Below are positions 9,251 to 21,852 of a stretch of 64,000 nt of DNA, piece after piece; position 1 is the stretch's first letter; each line of letters starts with the position of its first letter. Made by a program: the position numbers and the translations under genes. Origin of the DNA: Chrysopilus asiliformis. Taxonomy: Eukaryota; Arthropoda; Insecta; Diptera; Rhagionidae. The stretch spans positions 42,436,184-42,500,183 of the forward strand of contig OZ035961.1 in assembly GCA_964034945.1 (NCBI GenBank), written 5' to 3'. The notes below the pieces were generated by a model, which was not told where the DNA came from, made no database searches, and saw nothing but the letters and a program-made list of their open reading frames with translations.

Positions 9251-11673
9251 CTGAGTGCAATACCTCATATTATAATTTATGTTTTGTCATAAATTGTAAT
9301 GAAGGTAGTGTGGAAACTTGCACATTTAATTACAATTACAATTAGACAAAAGTACTGGATCGTCTTGGTTGGAGCTGCAAGAAGGACCAGCGGAGCATGG
9401 AATATAAGGAGGAAAACAGCAGAGGGAACAGAAAAGGAATAAGGTAATAATAATATAATTAAAATATATTAAATAAATAATAAATTTAATAAAAACAACG
9501 AATTGGGCGTTAACAACCCGAGCAATAAAACACTTAACGTGTCACCAAACATAAAAATATGACCCGTGGCGGGGTCGAAAACGTTAAGCCGTGCCAATAG
9601 AGGTCTAAACGACCAAAAAAACCCTTGAACCCAAATTTTGAACGTAAGTACCCAAATAGCATTTTAAGTAGCAATTATGGTGTTTATCCCCATATTTCGT
9701 CACCATGCAGATCGCGGCGATAAGCAGTTTATGTCGCAAATACGTATTTAGTTGTGCGTATGAGACGCGCAACGACACACATAGTGGGGAACACTTTTCT
9801 GCGGTTTGCTACGTCGCAATTATAACGACAGGGACGTAATTAGTTGCCTCATGCGCGAGCGTCATCTGACGGCATTATATCACACAATTACACAAATCAT
9901 CGAGCGGGTTTTCTTTCTCCCTCGAATGCTTGCTAGTAAACAGAGATGAACAAATAAAAACGTAAGCAGAAGACGAACGAGAAAAATCTAATGGCGACAA
10001 ATTAATGGAAACTTTTGTGGAGTGTTATTTTATAATGGACTTTTCTTCCGGTTGCATGTCGTGATTTTAATTGCCATTAAAATTTTTCGACAATATTGGA
10101 TCTGAAATTTAAACAGATTTTAATGGGCCATCGAATTATTTTGTTTTTAATCAAAAATTTCTTTAATTTTATTTTATCGGTAAAATTTTTTTTTCTTTTG
10201 CAATGAAATTTTGATGCCAATAAAATTATGCTGTTTCAAAAATGTATGCTATCCACTTTTTATGCAATATCCTTCAGTCATTCGCCTGAAATAAGAAATT
10301 TAATTCTCGAAACGAAATCGTTTCCATCAAATGTCAGTGAGAAATATGGCGGCTGAAGGCATCAATTTTTTTTGGTGTTTCTCAGACGGGGAGCTTTAAT
10401 GAAACTTTAGTGGTAGCAGTTTCGTCACTTTTTCCATCACACGCTTCTTCAAAATTAAACTGACGTTCAGGCTCCACAGCCAATCACTATTTCGGCCCGA
10501 AAACCATCAAATGCTGCTCTATCGCCGCAGGATTTTCATGAAGCGAATGTTGCCCCAAAGATCGTGCTCGTCACTTCTTTCGCTTCTTTTACGCGGATGT
10601 GAATTATAGGTGTAAATTTTTAATCCCAATTGTGTAAATTTCTACTCTTTCAAGTCGCAAAGAACAAATCTCATGTTCCCGTACTTTTCGATGCTGTTTG
10701 GGTAGGGAAAATAAAGAAGGCGTAGGTAGGAGTAGGGACCACCAGATAGCTGGAGGAAGACAGACAAACTGACGAAATTTTTAGGAAATAGAATAATGAC
10801 AAATTTAAAAATATCTATATGTGTGGATTAAAGTTTTTGGGGTTTTAGTTATATCCGAACCTAAGCTGAGCATGTCCGTGACCAAATTTTCACAACTTTT
10901 TGAAAAAACTTTTTTTTTTGCAATAAAGCATTACATTTCTTTCTGGTGAAGTATATAAATTATTTAATAAAGCTACCATGGCCCAGGAGGAAATTTAATT
11001 AAATTTAGCGTGGCGATTAACGTGTTAAAGTGTTTTGAAAGTGTAGGTGCCGAGTTTTCGAACTCAAGGTCTTGGTTCTCTATAATTTCATCACCACTTT
11101 GGTCATCAGCAAAACTTACTTAAATTTCAGATGTACCATTTGCATACAACCGATCACATGCGACCAAATGTTTTTTAAGATTCCAGCCCAACCGCTGGTT
11201 CAAAGCACGCAGCCGAGATCGTGTCGCATGAAAACACGAAATTATGCCGACATCGGTACAACGGTTGCATCGTTTATTTGCCACTTTGTATTGACTAGAG
11301 CAACATTATGGAACCATTCATGAAGTACATCAATTGATTAAGATAATAAAAATTACTGATCAATAAACCATAAGTTTCGAGACATCGAAAAAATACTTTT
11401 ATTTTAAAAAAAAACTCAGTAATATAAGATATGAATAGTTTTAATCAATATAACGGAATATAAAACACAATTATAATAAATCAATTTGTGCGCCTGCACT
11501 TTGTGTAAATACCACTGAAATGAATGCTGTGAAAGTTAAAAGCCTCATAAACTCTAGTATGTGTTGAGTATAAAGAGTTATGCAAAATTATATAATTTTA
11601 GAAAAATATGTCAGTCTGCTGTTACATTTCAGGATTATTTTAAAAAAGGGCAATTAGTGCATAAAGAGTATTT
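9251..11673. other. Unassigned AT-rich spacer
   Basis: No gene supported. The part at 9300-9640 has mixed composition with runs such as gggcgttaacaacccgag and gacccgtggcggggtcga, which could be the end of an unrecognised LTR-type or viral-like element, but no partner copy is present. The remainder is low-complexity spacer. Confidence 0.4.
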
Positions 11674-14600
11674 TTACTCAGTAGTTTGCTCTTTTGTGGA
11701 AATGACTTCGAAGAACATTCCATTCTCATATTTTTCCAGCTCATTAATTATGCTTGTCTTGGCAAAAGCTGCTCCAGGTGGCAATACTCCACCACTAAAA
11801 AATTGTTTTGTTTAATAGAAAGTAGATTTCGAAATTAATGTAAAAACTTACAATCCAGGGATCTTATCTTGTTCTTTTAATACAATTTTACCCGCAACCA
11901 GAAGTGCAACACATGTCGCTCCATAGCCAGGATTCCTGCCATAAACTTGTGCTGTAAGGGTCTTTGTTGGCGGATCAGTATATTTATCAGTCGGCTCAGC
12001 TAGTTTTGTTGTCCATCCCTTAGCATGTAATTTAAGTGAAAATCGTGTTTTGTTCATTTTCTCTTCGGATGGTCCCTCATGCGAGATCAATCCAAATGAG
12101 AAGATTTGCGGGTATTTCAAAAGAAGACTCCTCCCAAATGAGAATCGGGTCAATAGTCCAAACAAAGCTGCAAAAATTACCATGCCGATGGTGTAAACTA
12201 GAGACTGACATACAACGTAGGCTTTCATTTGGATCGGTCGTTTTTTATCGTTCTCATACATGATTCTCTGCGATCGCATTACAACCGAGCGATCAGATCC
12301 GGGGAATGGCAAGCAGTATTTATTATTGGCGATCTCAGATTTGTGGACTAGAGGACGATTTTGTAACTTTGGCTCTAGTGGCGGAAGTTTTGTTTTGAAG
12401 AGTTTCGCTCTAAGTCCTCTGAGCTCATTGGCGTATGCCAAACCGTAAACAGCCGATTCCCAAGTTCCATAGTGAATACCAGCGCCACCTGAATTTCCAC
12501 CCTCTTCCCAAGATTCCAGATATGTCTCAACTGAGTTTACTACACCTAAAAATAAAAACGCACATTATGCTTTTTTTATAATTTCTTTTATCATAATCTC
12601 ACCATCAAATTTGTTTTCAACAAAAATTGTGCCCATATCAGCGGGAATGCTATCAAAACCACATGCAGATATAACGTATACTCCCTTTTCTTTAGCCAAA
12701 TCGTTATATTCCAGTTGCATACGTTCCATATATTGTGGCTCGCCGCTTACATCGACATGGTGAGTTCCGGCATTAATGCAAGCTTTTACCACTGGTTCGC
12801 CGAAAAAGCGATATGGTCCGCAACAGTTGATTACAAGCTGAATTTTTAATAGTTGAACATTTACTATTGTCATAAATATTTTTTGTTGATACTTACTCTA
12901 CACTTCTCCGCCATTTCTTGCAGAGATTTTTCATCCTTAATATCTGCAATTACAATCGGAATTTTCGAAAGGTCGCTTTTCGTTTTTTCTTCAACTTCTT
13001 TGATCACAGCCTCTAGTTTCTCCTAGAAATATCAATTGTATAGGATTTTCAGTAAATTATTGGGTTTTAAGTAAACTATAGATTTTAACTTTTTTTTAAT
13101 ACAGTCGAAACTCGATAAGTCATAATTGCGAAGACAGACGAAAATTCGAGTTATCAAGGATTTCGGGATATCGAGATTCAACTTATGAAGTTAAGGTAGA
13201 ACCAGAAACATACGTCCGTGCGTGCGGCATGATTTTGTTCTGGTATCTAGTAGTTGTCACCGCGTCTAAAAGTAGAGACTGAGCCTACTCTACGCGGCAG
13301 GGACGCGGCAACTGAGCAACGCGCAATTATACATTTACTCACATAAATGCGTAGTTTTTACCTTTACCGCGTGGGTGCCGCATGCACGAACGCGTAATTG
13401 TGGTTGAGGCTTTATGGTGGATGATAAATAGTGATGCTAAAATATGAATTGCAAAAATAAGAAGGCCTGAAATTGTGTCTTTTTTTACACCCACTCAGTG
13501 GAAGAAAGTAATAAATTTAGTATGGATTTCGTTATCGCGACTTTATTTTCCACATTACCTTCGCCTAGAAACTGGAATAAAATCCAATTTATATGAAGAA
13601 ATTTTTGACAGCTGATTTTTTCACACATAAGAGAAAATGACGTCACGGTTGACATTCATCTGTCGACAATCGACAAAAATGATCTGCGCAATGCATTATG
13701 CTACATTTACACGAATGACAAATTTGTCATTTTTTTCTTGTCATTATGTTAATTCCCGTGTAAATGGCATAATTTTTGTAATTTTTTCTGTCAGAAAATG
13801 TCAATCTCTCATAAAAGAATGAACTTGTCCATTCTTTTATGCCAGATTGTCATTCGTACAAAAGCAATATTAGTTATGACAAAAGTTGAATACTAAAGTT
13901 GTCATAACTAATATTGCGTTTATACGAATGACAATCTGGCATAAAAGAATGGACAAGTTCATTCTTTTATGAGAGATTGACATTTTCTGACAGAAAAAAA
14001 TACAAAAATTATGCCATTTACACGGGAATTAACATAATGACAAGAAAAAAATGACAAATTTGTCATTCGTGTAAATGTAGCATTAGTTATTTTTTCGATT
14101 TTTACAGAAGTAGACAAGCCGGTGAGTCTAATTACATTTATTTAGGCTAAAAACTGCCGTTTTAAAATGACAGTTCCATGCAACCTAGATAGAATATATG
14201 TAAACGATTGGAATAAGCCCATCCGATTTTCATTCGTCCAAAATCGAATGTGTAAATGGGCCTTTAGTGGAGCAATTGTCTTACTTTTTCATTATTATAT
14301 TTACATTATTTACATTCTGTATCCTACACAATAAAATAAGAATTTTACTCTACAACAGCTTTGATTGTAAAGATTCATTTGTTATCCTAAAATCACAAGT
14401 ACAGCAAATTTATGATTGGAGCTACCAAGAAAATGGTTATAGAACAGATTTTAACCATAAATGTGACGTGTGCAGTTCTAATGTATCGCATATTTTCTAT
14501 CAGCACCGATATGAAACCCGAAAAGTATTTCTAACTGCGATTTGCTTTGTGCGCATCGAAAGAATTCAGTAGAGTTCTCTAATGTATGCAGGTGTAAATA

Positions 14601-14912
14601 TTTAAACTAACTTTAGAGAGTCAATGCTAATTATTCGCTGCAAGGTATATAACTATTAAAAAATGGTGTTTTTTACTAGACGCCTCTCAAGTACCTACAC
14701 CAAGTATTTGTAATGATTTCGAATTGCCACGTAAGGGAAATACACTAATAAATCACACATCATCATCATCCCCAAATCCAGAGAAAACATACCTTATTCC
14801 TTCCAGCGATTCCCCATGATAAATTCGCCAGCACTTTGACACCTTCAAGAACTGTGTATTTGCCGGTAAATCCAGTCGCTCCAAAAATAATCACATCAAG
14901 TCGCGGAGACAT
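11674..14912 (-). CDS. SCCPDH-like oxidoreductase, copy 1
   Basis: Saccharopine dehydrogenase-like oxidoreductase; family members associate with lipid droplets and membranes and their reaction is unsettled. Five exons join in phase: 14912-14793, 13022-12897, 12837-12603, 12545-11852 and 11794-11674, totalling 432 codons (431 residues, close to the roughly 430 usual). Exon 1 starts MSPRLDVIIFGATGFTGKYT, the Rossmann GATGFTG nucleotide loop. Exon 3 has INCCGPYRFFGEPVVKACI and the family motif SACGFDSIPADMGT. Exon 4 carries a hydrophobic segment (LVYTIGMVIFAALFGLLTRF) typical of the family, then YGRNPGYGAT near the end. All splice sites are canonical. Intron 1 contains a 384-bp foldback element. 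A second intact copy lies at 24759-27809. Confidence 0.9.
13104..13690. repeat. Pogo/Tc1-like end and GC-richer inverted segment
   Basis: Inside intron 1 of SCCPDH copy 1. The stretch from 13104 starts tacagtcgaaactcgataag, a motif seen at the ends of pogo/Tc1-like elements elsewhere in the window, but no matching right end was found. At 13211-13392 a GC-richer block has short inverted pieces (cgtgcggca and tgccgcatgcacg). Confidence 0.35.
13699..14082. mobile_element. 384-bp foldback MITE, copy 1
   Basis: The whole element is a near-perfect palindrome: it begins TGCTACATTTACACGAATG and ends with the complement, with arms of about 180 bp around a short loop (agttgaatactaaagtt). TTA flanks both ends (13696-13698 and 14083-14085). 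An identical-length copy lies at 19864-20247. No coding capacity. The 3-bp TWA duplication suggests PIF/Harbinger mobilisation. Confidence 0.85.
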
Positions 14913-15994
14913 TTTTTATCACCTACAATGCAACAAAAAAGAAACAGACTTTACCAAAATTTAGTCGTATTATCTGATAAAACATAAAAATAGAATAATC
15001 TTGTCACAATGATGGAGAAAATTTCGATTCGATTTGGTTCGATGTAATAAAGGGCAAAGTATATTTCTGTCGATTACACAATCGCCAATAATGTTTCCAT
15101 TAATCTGATTGGGAAATCGAAATTTTCACGAACATACTACAGAATCAATTTTTTCAATTTCTTTTTATAAACAACGAAATTTAATTTTACCTCTTATAAA
15201 GCTCACCAGAAAATCAAAAATATCCAAAACTGACCAGTTCAAATGATTCACTTCAATTAAGTACGATACAAAGTTACAATCCAACGGAAAAATTTTAAAG
15301 AAAATATATTCAATATAATTTTTTTTTCTTGTACAGCCTACAGGAATTCAGATTAGTCCAGAAACAAGGCACACCACAACGCAAATGGAAGGAAATTGAA
15401 CGCGAATGTCATACTATACTCTCTTTCATGGCAACTATATACTGGCAAATGATTAGAAATAAGGCAACATGGGTAGCCACGGCGGGCTGGAGGGCGTATA
15501 ATGGCAAAATCAGATGGCTAGTCCGGCTCGCCGGTTGGTAAAGAAGCCTATGCTGTTTGGGTACAAGGGAGACATCCAAATACATGAACATTACTGGAGG
15601 AGATATCTACAGCACATGTGAACGACTCACAGTTATTACAGAGTGAATCATTCCTTCATGGAGTGTGAGAAATAGCATTTCGCGATGGGGTGTTGGTTTG
15701 ACTGTTGGACTGAATACTAAATAACTGGAAATGTGAAGAAATGGATGGATAATCTGCTATCTATGGTCAAGGTCAAAGTTCTCTATTTTCAAATTCAGCC
15801 AATTAATTCATTCAAACCAAATAGGTAATAAGCAAGACTTTACTTTTTATTTTAATACTTTATCTAATTTGAAAGCATTTAAATGTTTAGGACCTGTATT
15901 TAATGCCTAAATTCACTATAACTTTATTAAAATTCCCAAGTCCAAACATTAGATAGAATTTCGTAAAGAAAAGTGGAAAAAACGAAATCACCGG
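14913..15994. other. Upstream region of SCCPDH copy 1
   Basis: No gene supported. Parts of the stretch from about 15620 onward (ttacagagtgaatcattcc, gataatctgctatctatgg) match 28180-28480 upstream of SCCPDH copy 2, so the tandem duplication included 5' flanking sequence. Confidence 0.6.
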
Positions 15995-16495
15995 GGGTGC
16001 GTTCCTTTATTCCCGAGTAAAGTAAAGGTTGGGTTTGTCAAAGTTAGAACAGCTGATTGCCACAGTTGAAATTTTACCGACATTAACTCTGATTAAAAGA
16101 ACGCGATTTGGTTAACTTTGACAGCAGTGATGTGCACAACAATACATTTAAAAAAATAGAATTCTTCTTGATGTCGTATTTTTCATTTACAAGGACCACA
16201 ATAAAATCCTCCATTATTCTGCACCAAACTCATTCGAAACTACGAGACGAATTGACAGTTGATTGACAGTTGTAACCATCTCGGTTAACTTTATCGCGTT
16301 CTTAAATTACAATTAAAGTTAACCTTCTCCAACTCAGCTCTCGAGCAGAGTTGAGAAAAGTAACTTTGACAGCTTAACTTTGGCATTTAGGAACGGCAGT
16401 AAAGTTTACTGAGCGTTAACCGTAGGCATTTAAGAACGCATTTCTCTTTACCGCGGTTAACCACGGTTAACCACGGTTAATAAAGGAACGCACCC
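15995..16495. mobile_element. 501-bp MITE absent from the paralogous locus
   Basis: Ends GGGTGCGTTCCTTTATT and the complement. The flanks aaatcaccgg and cgggtaaataag match the uninterrupted gtcaccgggtaaataa at about 28479 upstream of SCCPDH copy 2, which shows an empty site and a 3-4 bp duplication (CGG or CCGG). Contains repeated cggttaaccac units near the right end. No coding capacity. Confidence 0.8.
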
Positions 16496-16857
16496 CGGGT
16501 AAATAAGTGGATTCGTTTACAAACAAAGAATTATACAAAAACTCTTAAAATAGAATACCGACAGTGGGCGACAAATGCTTGAGTATGTTTTGTTGTCTTA
16601 GCAAAACGATAAAATAAAAAAGCATGCATAGATCGAGTTCCAACAAAGCAAAATTTCGCTGGTGGGTGGGTAGTTGACCAATATGGTATCAAATCGAGAT
16701 CCAATTTAGTGAAGAGAAAGTTAAACGATCTGAAACAATAAATAATTGTCAACAGTTTCTGGATAAAATTCATTTATTTCAATTGGCGTCTAGAATAGTC
16801 CAACAATTTTTATACTCTATATGAAAATGATATCGCTCATTTGCAACAGACACCGGA

Positions 16858-17056
16858 TTTATTGCAATTGTCGTTTTCGACAAGAGTCTTTTTAGGTGTT
16901 GTTGTTAGTTCTTCTCTACCACTTTTCTAGTAGTTAGTGCTTTTGTTGGTGCTTTTTTCAACGCTTTTTAAGGTTTTGGATTGCGCGATTTTGTATTAAA
17001 TTCTGTGAGTACAAACATGTTACCAATGCTTGCTCATGGCGAATATTTCTTTTAGA
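16858..17056. repeat. Dispersed repeat R, copy 1
   Basis: About 200 bp starting tgcaattgtcgttttcgac and containing ctttttaggtgttgttgtta matches 23184-23365 closely. The second copy lacks the 140-bp element that follows this one, so they were one repeat family before that insertion. Identity of the family is unknown. Confidence 0.6.
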
Positions 17057-17061
17057 GCTAA

Positions 17062-17201
17062 AGCTCAAATCAAACTAACGATTACGATTAAAATTAAAGC
17101 TTCTCGACCAACGAGATCAAAGCTTTCAACGATAGGGACATGAAAGCTTTGATGACATTGGTCGAGCAAACTCAATCGCAATCGTTAGTCTGAATTGGGC
17201 T
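17062..17201. mobile_element. 140-bp hairpin MITE with visible empty site
   Basis: Ends AGCTCAAATC and GAATTGGGCT form a hairpin through internal arms (aaagcttctcgaccaacgag against ttggtcgagca). TAA flanks both sides (17059-17061, 17202-17204). In the other copy of repeat R, at about 23356, the same flanks are contiguous (agagctaagacgctttct), which is the empty site. Confidence 0.8.
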
Positions 17202-17307
17202 TAAGACGTTTTCTCAAATAAAAGAATAAGTCAAAAGGAGTCATTCTGCATCATTACCTCACAACTCCTCATTTTTGAGTTTGGATACTATTGTCGCAAA
17301 TAAGCGA

Positions 17308-17790
17308 TACAGTAGTAAATTTTAGGATACCGTTTGTAACACAGAACTATTCATCGGACACAAACTATACCAGGTTGTCTGTCTGGCCGTGAACACCATA
17401 ACTTTCGAAAGGTTTGAGCTAGAGACTTGAAATTTTGTATAGTTACGTTTCTAATGACTAAGCTAAATTGGACCATTACTTCCCCCTCCCCATACACACA
17501 AAACAGTTTTTTGCAATTTTCTCGAAAATCGTGAGTCATATTGAAAAATTTATAAAGATAAAATGTGTTTAGAATAGGATTTTACATAACTTATCCATAC
17601 ATCAAAATCCAATCGGGCCAGTGCTTCCCACCTCTCCCATACAAATGGAATACTTTTTTCCTGTTTTCTTGAAAATTGTGAGTCGTATAGAAAAATTTGT
17701 TAAGCCAAAATATTTTTAGAATATGATTTTTATATAACCCTTCCATACATAAAAATTCAATCGGACCACTCCTTATCCCTCCTCCCATAC
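17308..17790 (-). mobile_element. DINE-1-like repeat, divergent family B, copy 1
   Basis: Contains ataccgtttgtaacac, gtctgtctggccgtg, and gctagagacttgaaatttt, the same landmarks as the DINE-1-like family but in opposite orientation and diverged, then a region of repeated cttcccacctctcccatac. Boundaries are approximate. Related copies occur at 24015-24500 and 36018-36390. Confidence 0.5.
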
Positions 17791-17799
17791 AAATGGAAT

Positions 17800-18870
17800 T
17801 TTTGTAAAGAATGCGATTTTTAGAGACAAAATGTATATAACTAAACTTAAAGAAATTAAATTTCTTACATTTTTTGCTTTGGTGGTTTTTATGTATCTCT
17901 AACTGTTCTTGAGATTTAATCAGATACTCCAACTACCGATATAAAAAAATCACTTAGTAGTTCTGGATTTAAGATTCATTTGATGGATTTTAATTTTTGG
18001 ATATCACATGCGGATTTTCAAAACTAGAGTTGCGGGCGAGGAAGGGGGGATGTGTAGTATTTTATATTAAGATTAATGAATAATTAAAAGTTACCAAAAA
18101 TTGTTGAACAAAAGTTTTTTTTTGTTTTTTAGTGATTTGCGTTTAAAATATCAAATCCGTCTTTTTGACGGGTCTTATAGTTCCATTTTTAAAGTGTACT
18201 AAAAATACAAACAATACGTAGAGATTTGATCTCAAAAATAAAAGCAAGATAAAGTTAATGCGCAAAACCTTTCATCACTTATTTTTGAGAAATTTTGTTC
18301 TTTAAATTTTTATTTTGAAAGCTTTTTTTAAACATTTCATTTGATGTTTTATTTTTACGACTATTGTCTATCCTATGGGCGAAATTTTGTTTATCCTATT
18401 TGGGAAAATTGGTAATACAACAGCATTCAAAAGTTTCATCATACAAATGTAATTATAACGGCAACACTTTTTTATCAATAAATTAAAATTTTTGTTTGCC
18501 AACAGATGACTCTGATAAGCGATTTATTTTGACATTTTGCTTATATATTTCTGCCGGCCGCAAATTCGTGAATCGATTAAAAAGGTAATTTACGTTTAAA
18601 AAAAAGCGTGATAAATTGTAATAAACTTATGCTACTCAAGCAGCTAGGAGTTTTCAACCGGAAGGTGAAGTATTTTTTGTCCAAAAACTAATAAAAACTT
18701 GTAATAACATACCTTTTAGTGAGTAAATTCTATTCTGGTTTTCTGTAATTATGTATCGCAAAAAACTGTTTTGACATTAAATTGCCCTAGTTCTGTTTTC
18801 CTTGCTTCATGCCTGCTTCTGACAAGGATAAACAACTACACCGAAAAGTTTTTTTTATAAGGCAAATAAG
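17800..18870. other. AT-rich spacer
   Basis: Nothing recognised: AT-rich sequence with homopolymer runs and no supportable exon or repeat boundary. Confidence 0.4.
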
Positions 18871-19371
18871 AGTACAGTGAAACCTTTATAAACCGAACTC
18901 ACAGGTAATTTGTTCAGTGTTTGCTAGTGTCAGACTTTGCTACTTTTTCCTGCAGCAGCAGCTGTAGCGCGTGGTGTCTACACAAAACAGGCAAGTAGCG
19001 TGCAGCACGCGCCTTTTATTTTTTATGCTGCGTACCCACCCAATGGCTTGCAATATTCCAAGGAAAAAGTTGCAATTATAATCATACATACTGCGCAGGT
19101 TTGTAGCTTCGCAGCACATATTCGCAATTTTGTTCGGCAGTTCGATGTGTGTTTGCTGCATGTGTTTTTTTATTTTTCTTTTTTTTCGCTCTAGACAGTT
19201 GTTTTATGTTATAAATTTTTTTAACATCGTTGGTGAGGAGAAAACGCTTGACCAAACGAAGTTTTTGGATAAAACCATGGAAACTAAACCAAAGACACAT
19301 CCCCCCTTTTGATCGTGTTTGTTTTTAGTTGAAGTAAGTTTAAAAATGTGGAAAATCCGGTACTTCTGTTA

Positions 19372-19832
19372 TGCGGCAGTCACACGACGCTGTTTTGCCA
19401 GCGCTGCTAGATATTGGGTTAGTAGCGCTGGCAAAAAGCAACAGCAGGCAGCGTACTGAGAGGGTTCACACGATTTATAACTTAGTAGCGCTGGCAAACA
19501 GCAAAACCGTCGTTTGACATTTGAATTTGGGCGATTTTTTAAATAATAAACGTAACACACAAATTTAAATGAATAAACGTAAAATAACAACTTAAAATAA
19601 ACAAACTTTTCCACTTATCAGACTTTTGGCAGCTCAGTAACCATGCAACAGGGTCACGTGATCCCTAGTAGCGCTGGCAAAGTAGAGCGGTCTCTACTTC
19701 AATAGCGCTGCTAAAATCATCGCGCTGCTGCTGTTAGTAGCAGCGTACTAGGTTCACACGGTGCTGCTGAAACGGCTGCTAACAGCCGAACAGCTAGCAG
19801 ATCTGGCAAAACAGCATCGTGTGACTGCCGCA
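19372..19832. mobile_element. 461-bp MITE with TTA duplication
   Basis: Inverted ends TGCGGCAGTCACACGACGCT and complement, flanked by TTA (19369-19371 and 19833-19835). The interior repeats a tagtagcgctggcaaa motif several times in both orientations. A decayed fragment of the same family is at 47714-47850. Confidence 0.75.
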
Positions 19833-19863
19833 TTAGAGTCAGAAGTGGTGCTTTTGACTCTAA

Positions 19864-20247
19864 TGCTACATTTACACGAATGACAAATTTGTCATTTTTT
19901 TCTTGTCATTATGTTAATTCCCGTGTAAATGGCATAATTTTTGTAATTTTTTCTGTCAGAAAATGTCAATCTCTCATAAAAGAATGAACTTGTCCATTCT
20001 TTTATGCCAGATTGTCATTCGTACAAACGCAATATTAGTTATGACAAAAGTTGAATACTAAAGTTGTCATAACTAATATTGCGTTTGCACGAATGACAAT
20101 CTGGCATAAAAGAATGGACAACTTCATTCTTTTATGAGAGATTGACATTTTCTGACAGAAAAAATTACAAAAATTATGCCATTTACACGGGAATTAACAT
20201 AATGAAAAGAAAAAAATGACAAATTTGTCATTCGTGTAAATGTAGCA
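19864..20247. mobile_element. 384-bp foldback MITE, copy 2
   Basis: Same length and sequence type as 13699-14082, with only scattered substitutions visible. TAA flanks both ends (19861-19863, 20248-20250). It begins almost directly after the MITE ending 19832, inside the pogo-like element. Confidence 0.85.
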
Positions 20248-21852
20248 TAACAAAGTAGCTTCTTAGAACTATGAGTTGAAAGGTTTATGGGCCTATTCTT
20301 AAAATGTAAGATTGCTCTGTATCTGTAACTTTACATTTTCAGTCCACTTTGCTATTCACAAACTGTAACTTTGACATTCTGTATCTCTAACTAGCTGTCA
20401 AATCATCTGTAAGTTTATGCCGAGAGAAAACTTATCCATAAGGTTACATTTTTTAAGAAAAATGCAAAATTTTAAGAATAAAGGAAATATGTCGGACTTA
20501 ATATTGTTGTATAATGGATGGGAAGAAGATTCTGAGTAAGTTAAATAAAAATACTTAGAAAGAAATGTTTATACGATTTGTTATACAGTTCAGAAGAAGC
20601 AACTGTCAGGAATCCCTATTATTCAGTTACAGTTTGTGAATACCAATTTGGAATCTAATGTAAAATTAGTGTGGATCATGTGGAACATGTAAAGTTACAG
20701 TTGCAGATACATTTACATTCGTGAATAGCCCCATTAATCTAATTGGTCGAGAAGCTTCAATCGTAATCGCAGTCGTCAGTGTGATACTGGCATCAAAAGC
20801 TACGCAGTTTTCTGCGTTGCGGAATGTTTCAAACATTGCAGCATGCAGATAGCGAAGTTTTTCGTCATGCTGCCTAGTAAAAGTAATCAGGCGTAATATT
20901 ATCATTAGACAGGTTTCCGGTTTACACAGGTGAATTTACTATGGAAAACAGAATTATGGAACTTTAAAAACGGTACGGTTTAGACAGGTTTTCGGCTTAT
21001 CCAGGCTCCGGCTTATACTGGTTTTACTGTACCATGTTTGAAATGTTAACCCTTCGTATCGCAACATGTTAGTTTTGAAGAAAATTTAGATTTTTGGCAT
21101 TGTTTTACATAAAAAAAAATTATTTGTTCAGTAAAAAGACGCAATTTTGTTTTGTTTATTTTGTTGCGTCATAACACAATGTTACACATATGCAAGAAAC
21201 CAAAACTATTATTCTGACTAAATTACATATGTTTTTCAATTGTTTTTTTTTCAAATATAAAGAAAAATTAAACTCATTTCTTCGTTTTTGTTCAATCACT
21301 GTTAACAATTTTTAATAATTTTTCAAAAGCGCACTTCCCGACCAAATTCTAACGCAACCAAAACAAATTTTCGACTGAGAACAATCCACATATAACGGCA
21401 TATGCTGCCAACCAAATAAATTTTTTTTAGCAGAAGAAACGTTGCACCATTGCAACCATGCGTTAAAGCGTAGTTAAATATCTCTCGGCATATTACAAGA
21501 GAGGTTTTTAGGTATGTTGCAGAACTGCAACATGGCGATACAGAGGGTTAATTTACATTGTTAATTTTTTCTTTCATTTAATACTTCGTCAATGCTATTT
21601 CGATAAACAATAAGAACAAATTAATTTAAACAACTTTGTTTTAGCAAGTATGATAAACTTTCCAAAGAATTCTCAAATAAAAATAAAAAAATCCCGCATT
21701 TAAAAGCCAGTTTTTACAAAAATGCTGCTTGAAGTTTTCAAACCAAATCCCATAAAATATTTGCAGTATAATAAAATCTCCTTAAAATTAAGTTTTGCAT
21801 GTTTTTAATAAAAAGTCAGGTTTTTAGTATAATACATAATATCAAAAATATA

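Larger units (their letters stand above)
18875..21029. mobile_element. Pogo/Tc1-like element with nested MITEs
   Basis: Left end CAGTGAAACCTTTATAAACC and right end ending GGTTTTACTG are inverted-repeat ends, flanked by TA on both sides (18873-18874, 21030-21031). The internal theme cggcttatccaggctccgg repeats near the right end. No transposase frame is left; two independent MITEs are nested at 19372-19832 and 19864-20247, so the outer element is older. Confidence 0.55.

Noticed and set aside
9520..9620. Possible LTR end with primer-binding-like tggcggggtcg
   Set aside because: No second LTR, no gag-pol frame and no tRNA match that I could confirm by eye.
14267..14572. 101-codon plus-strand ORF in SCCPDH copy 1 intron
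   Set aside because: Hydrophobic start but no recognisable domain, no splice or repeat support; chance frame in AT-rich intron more likely.
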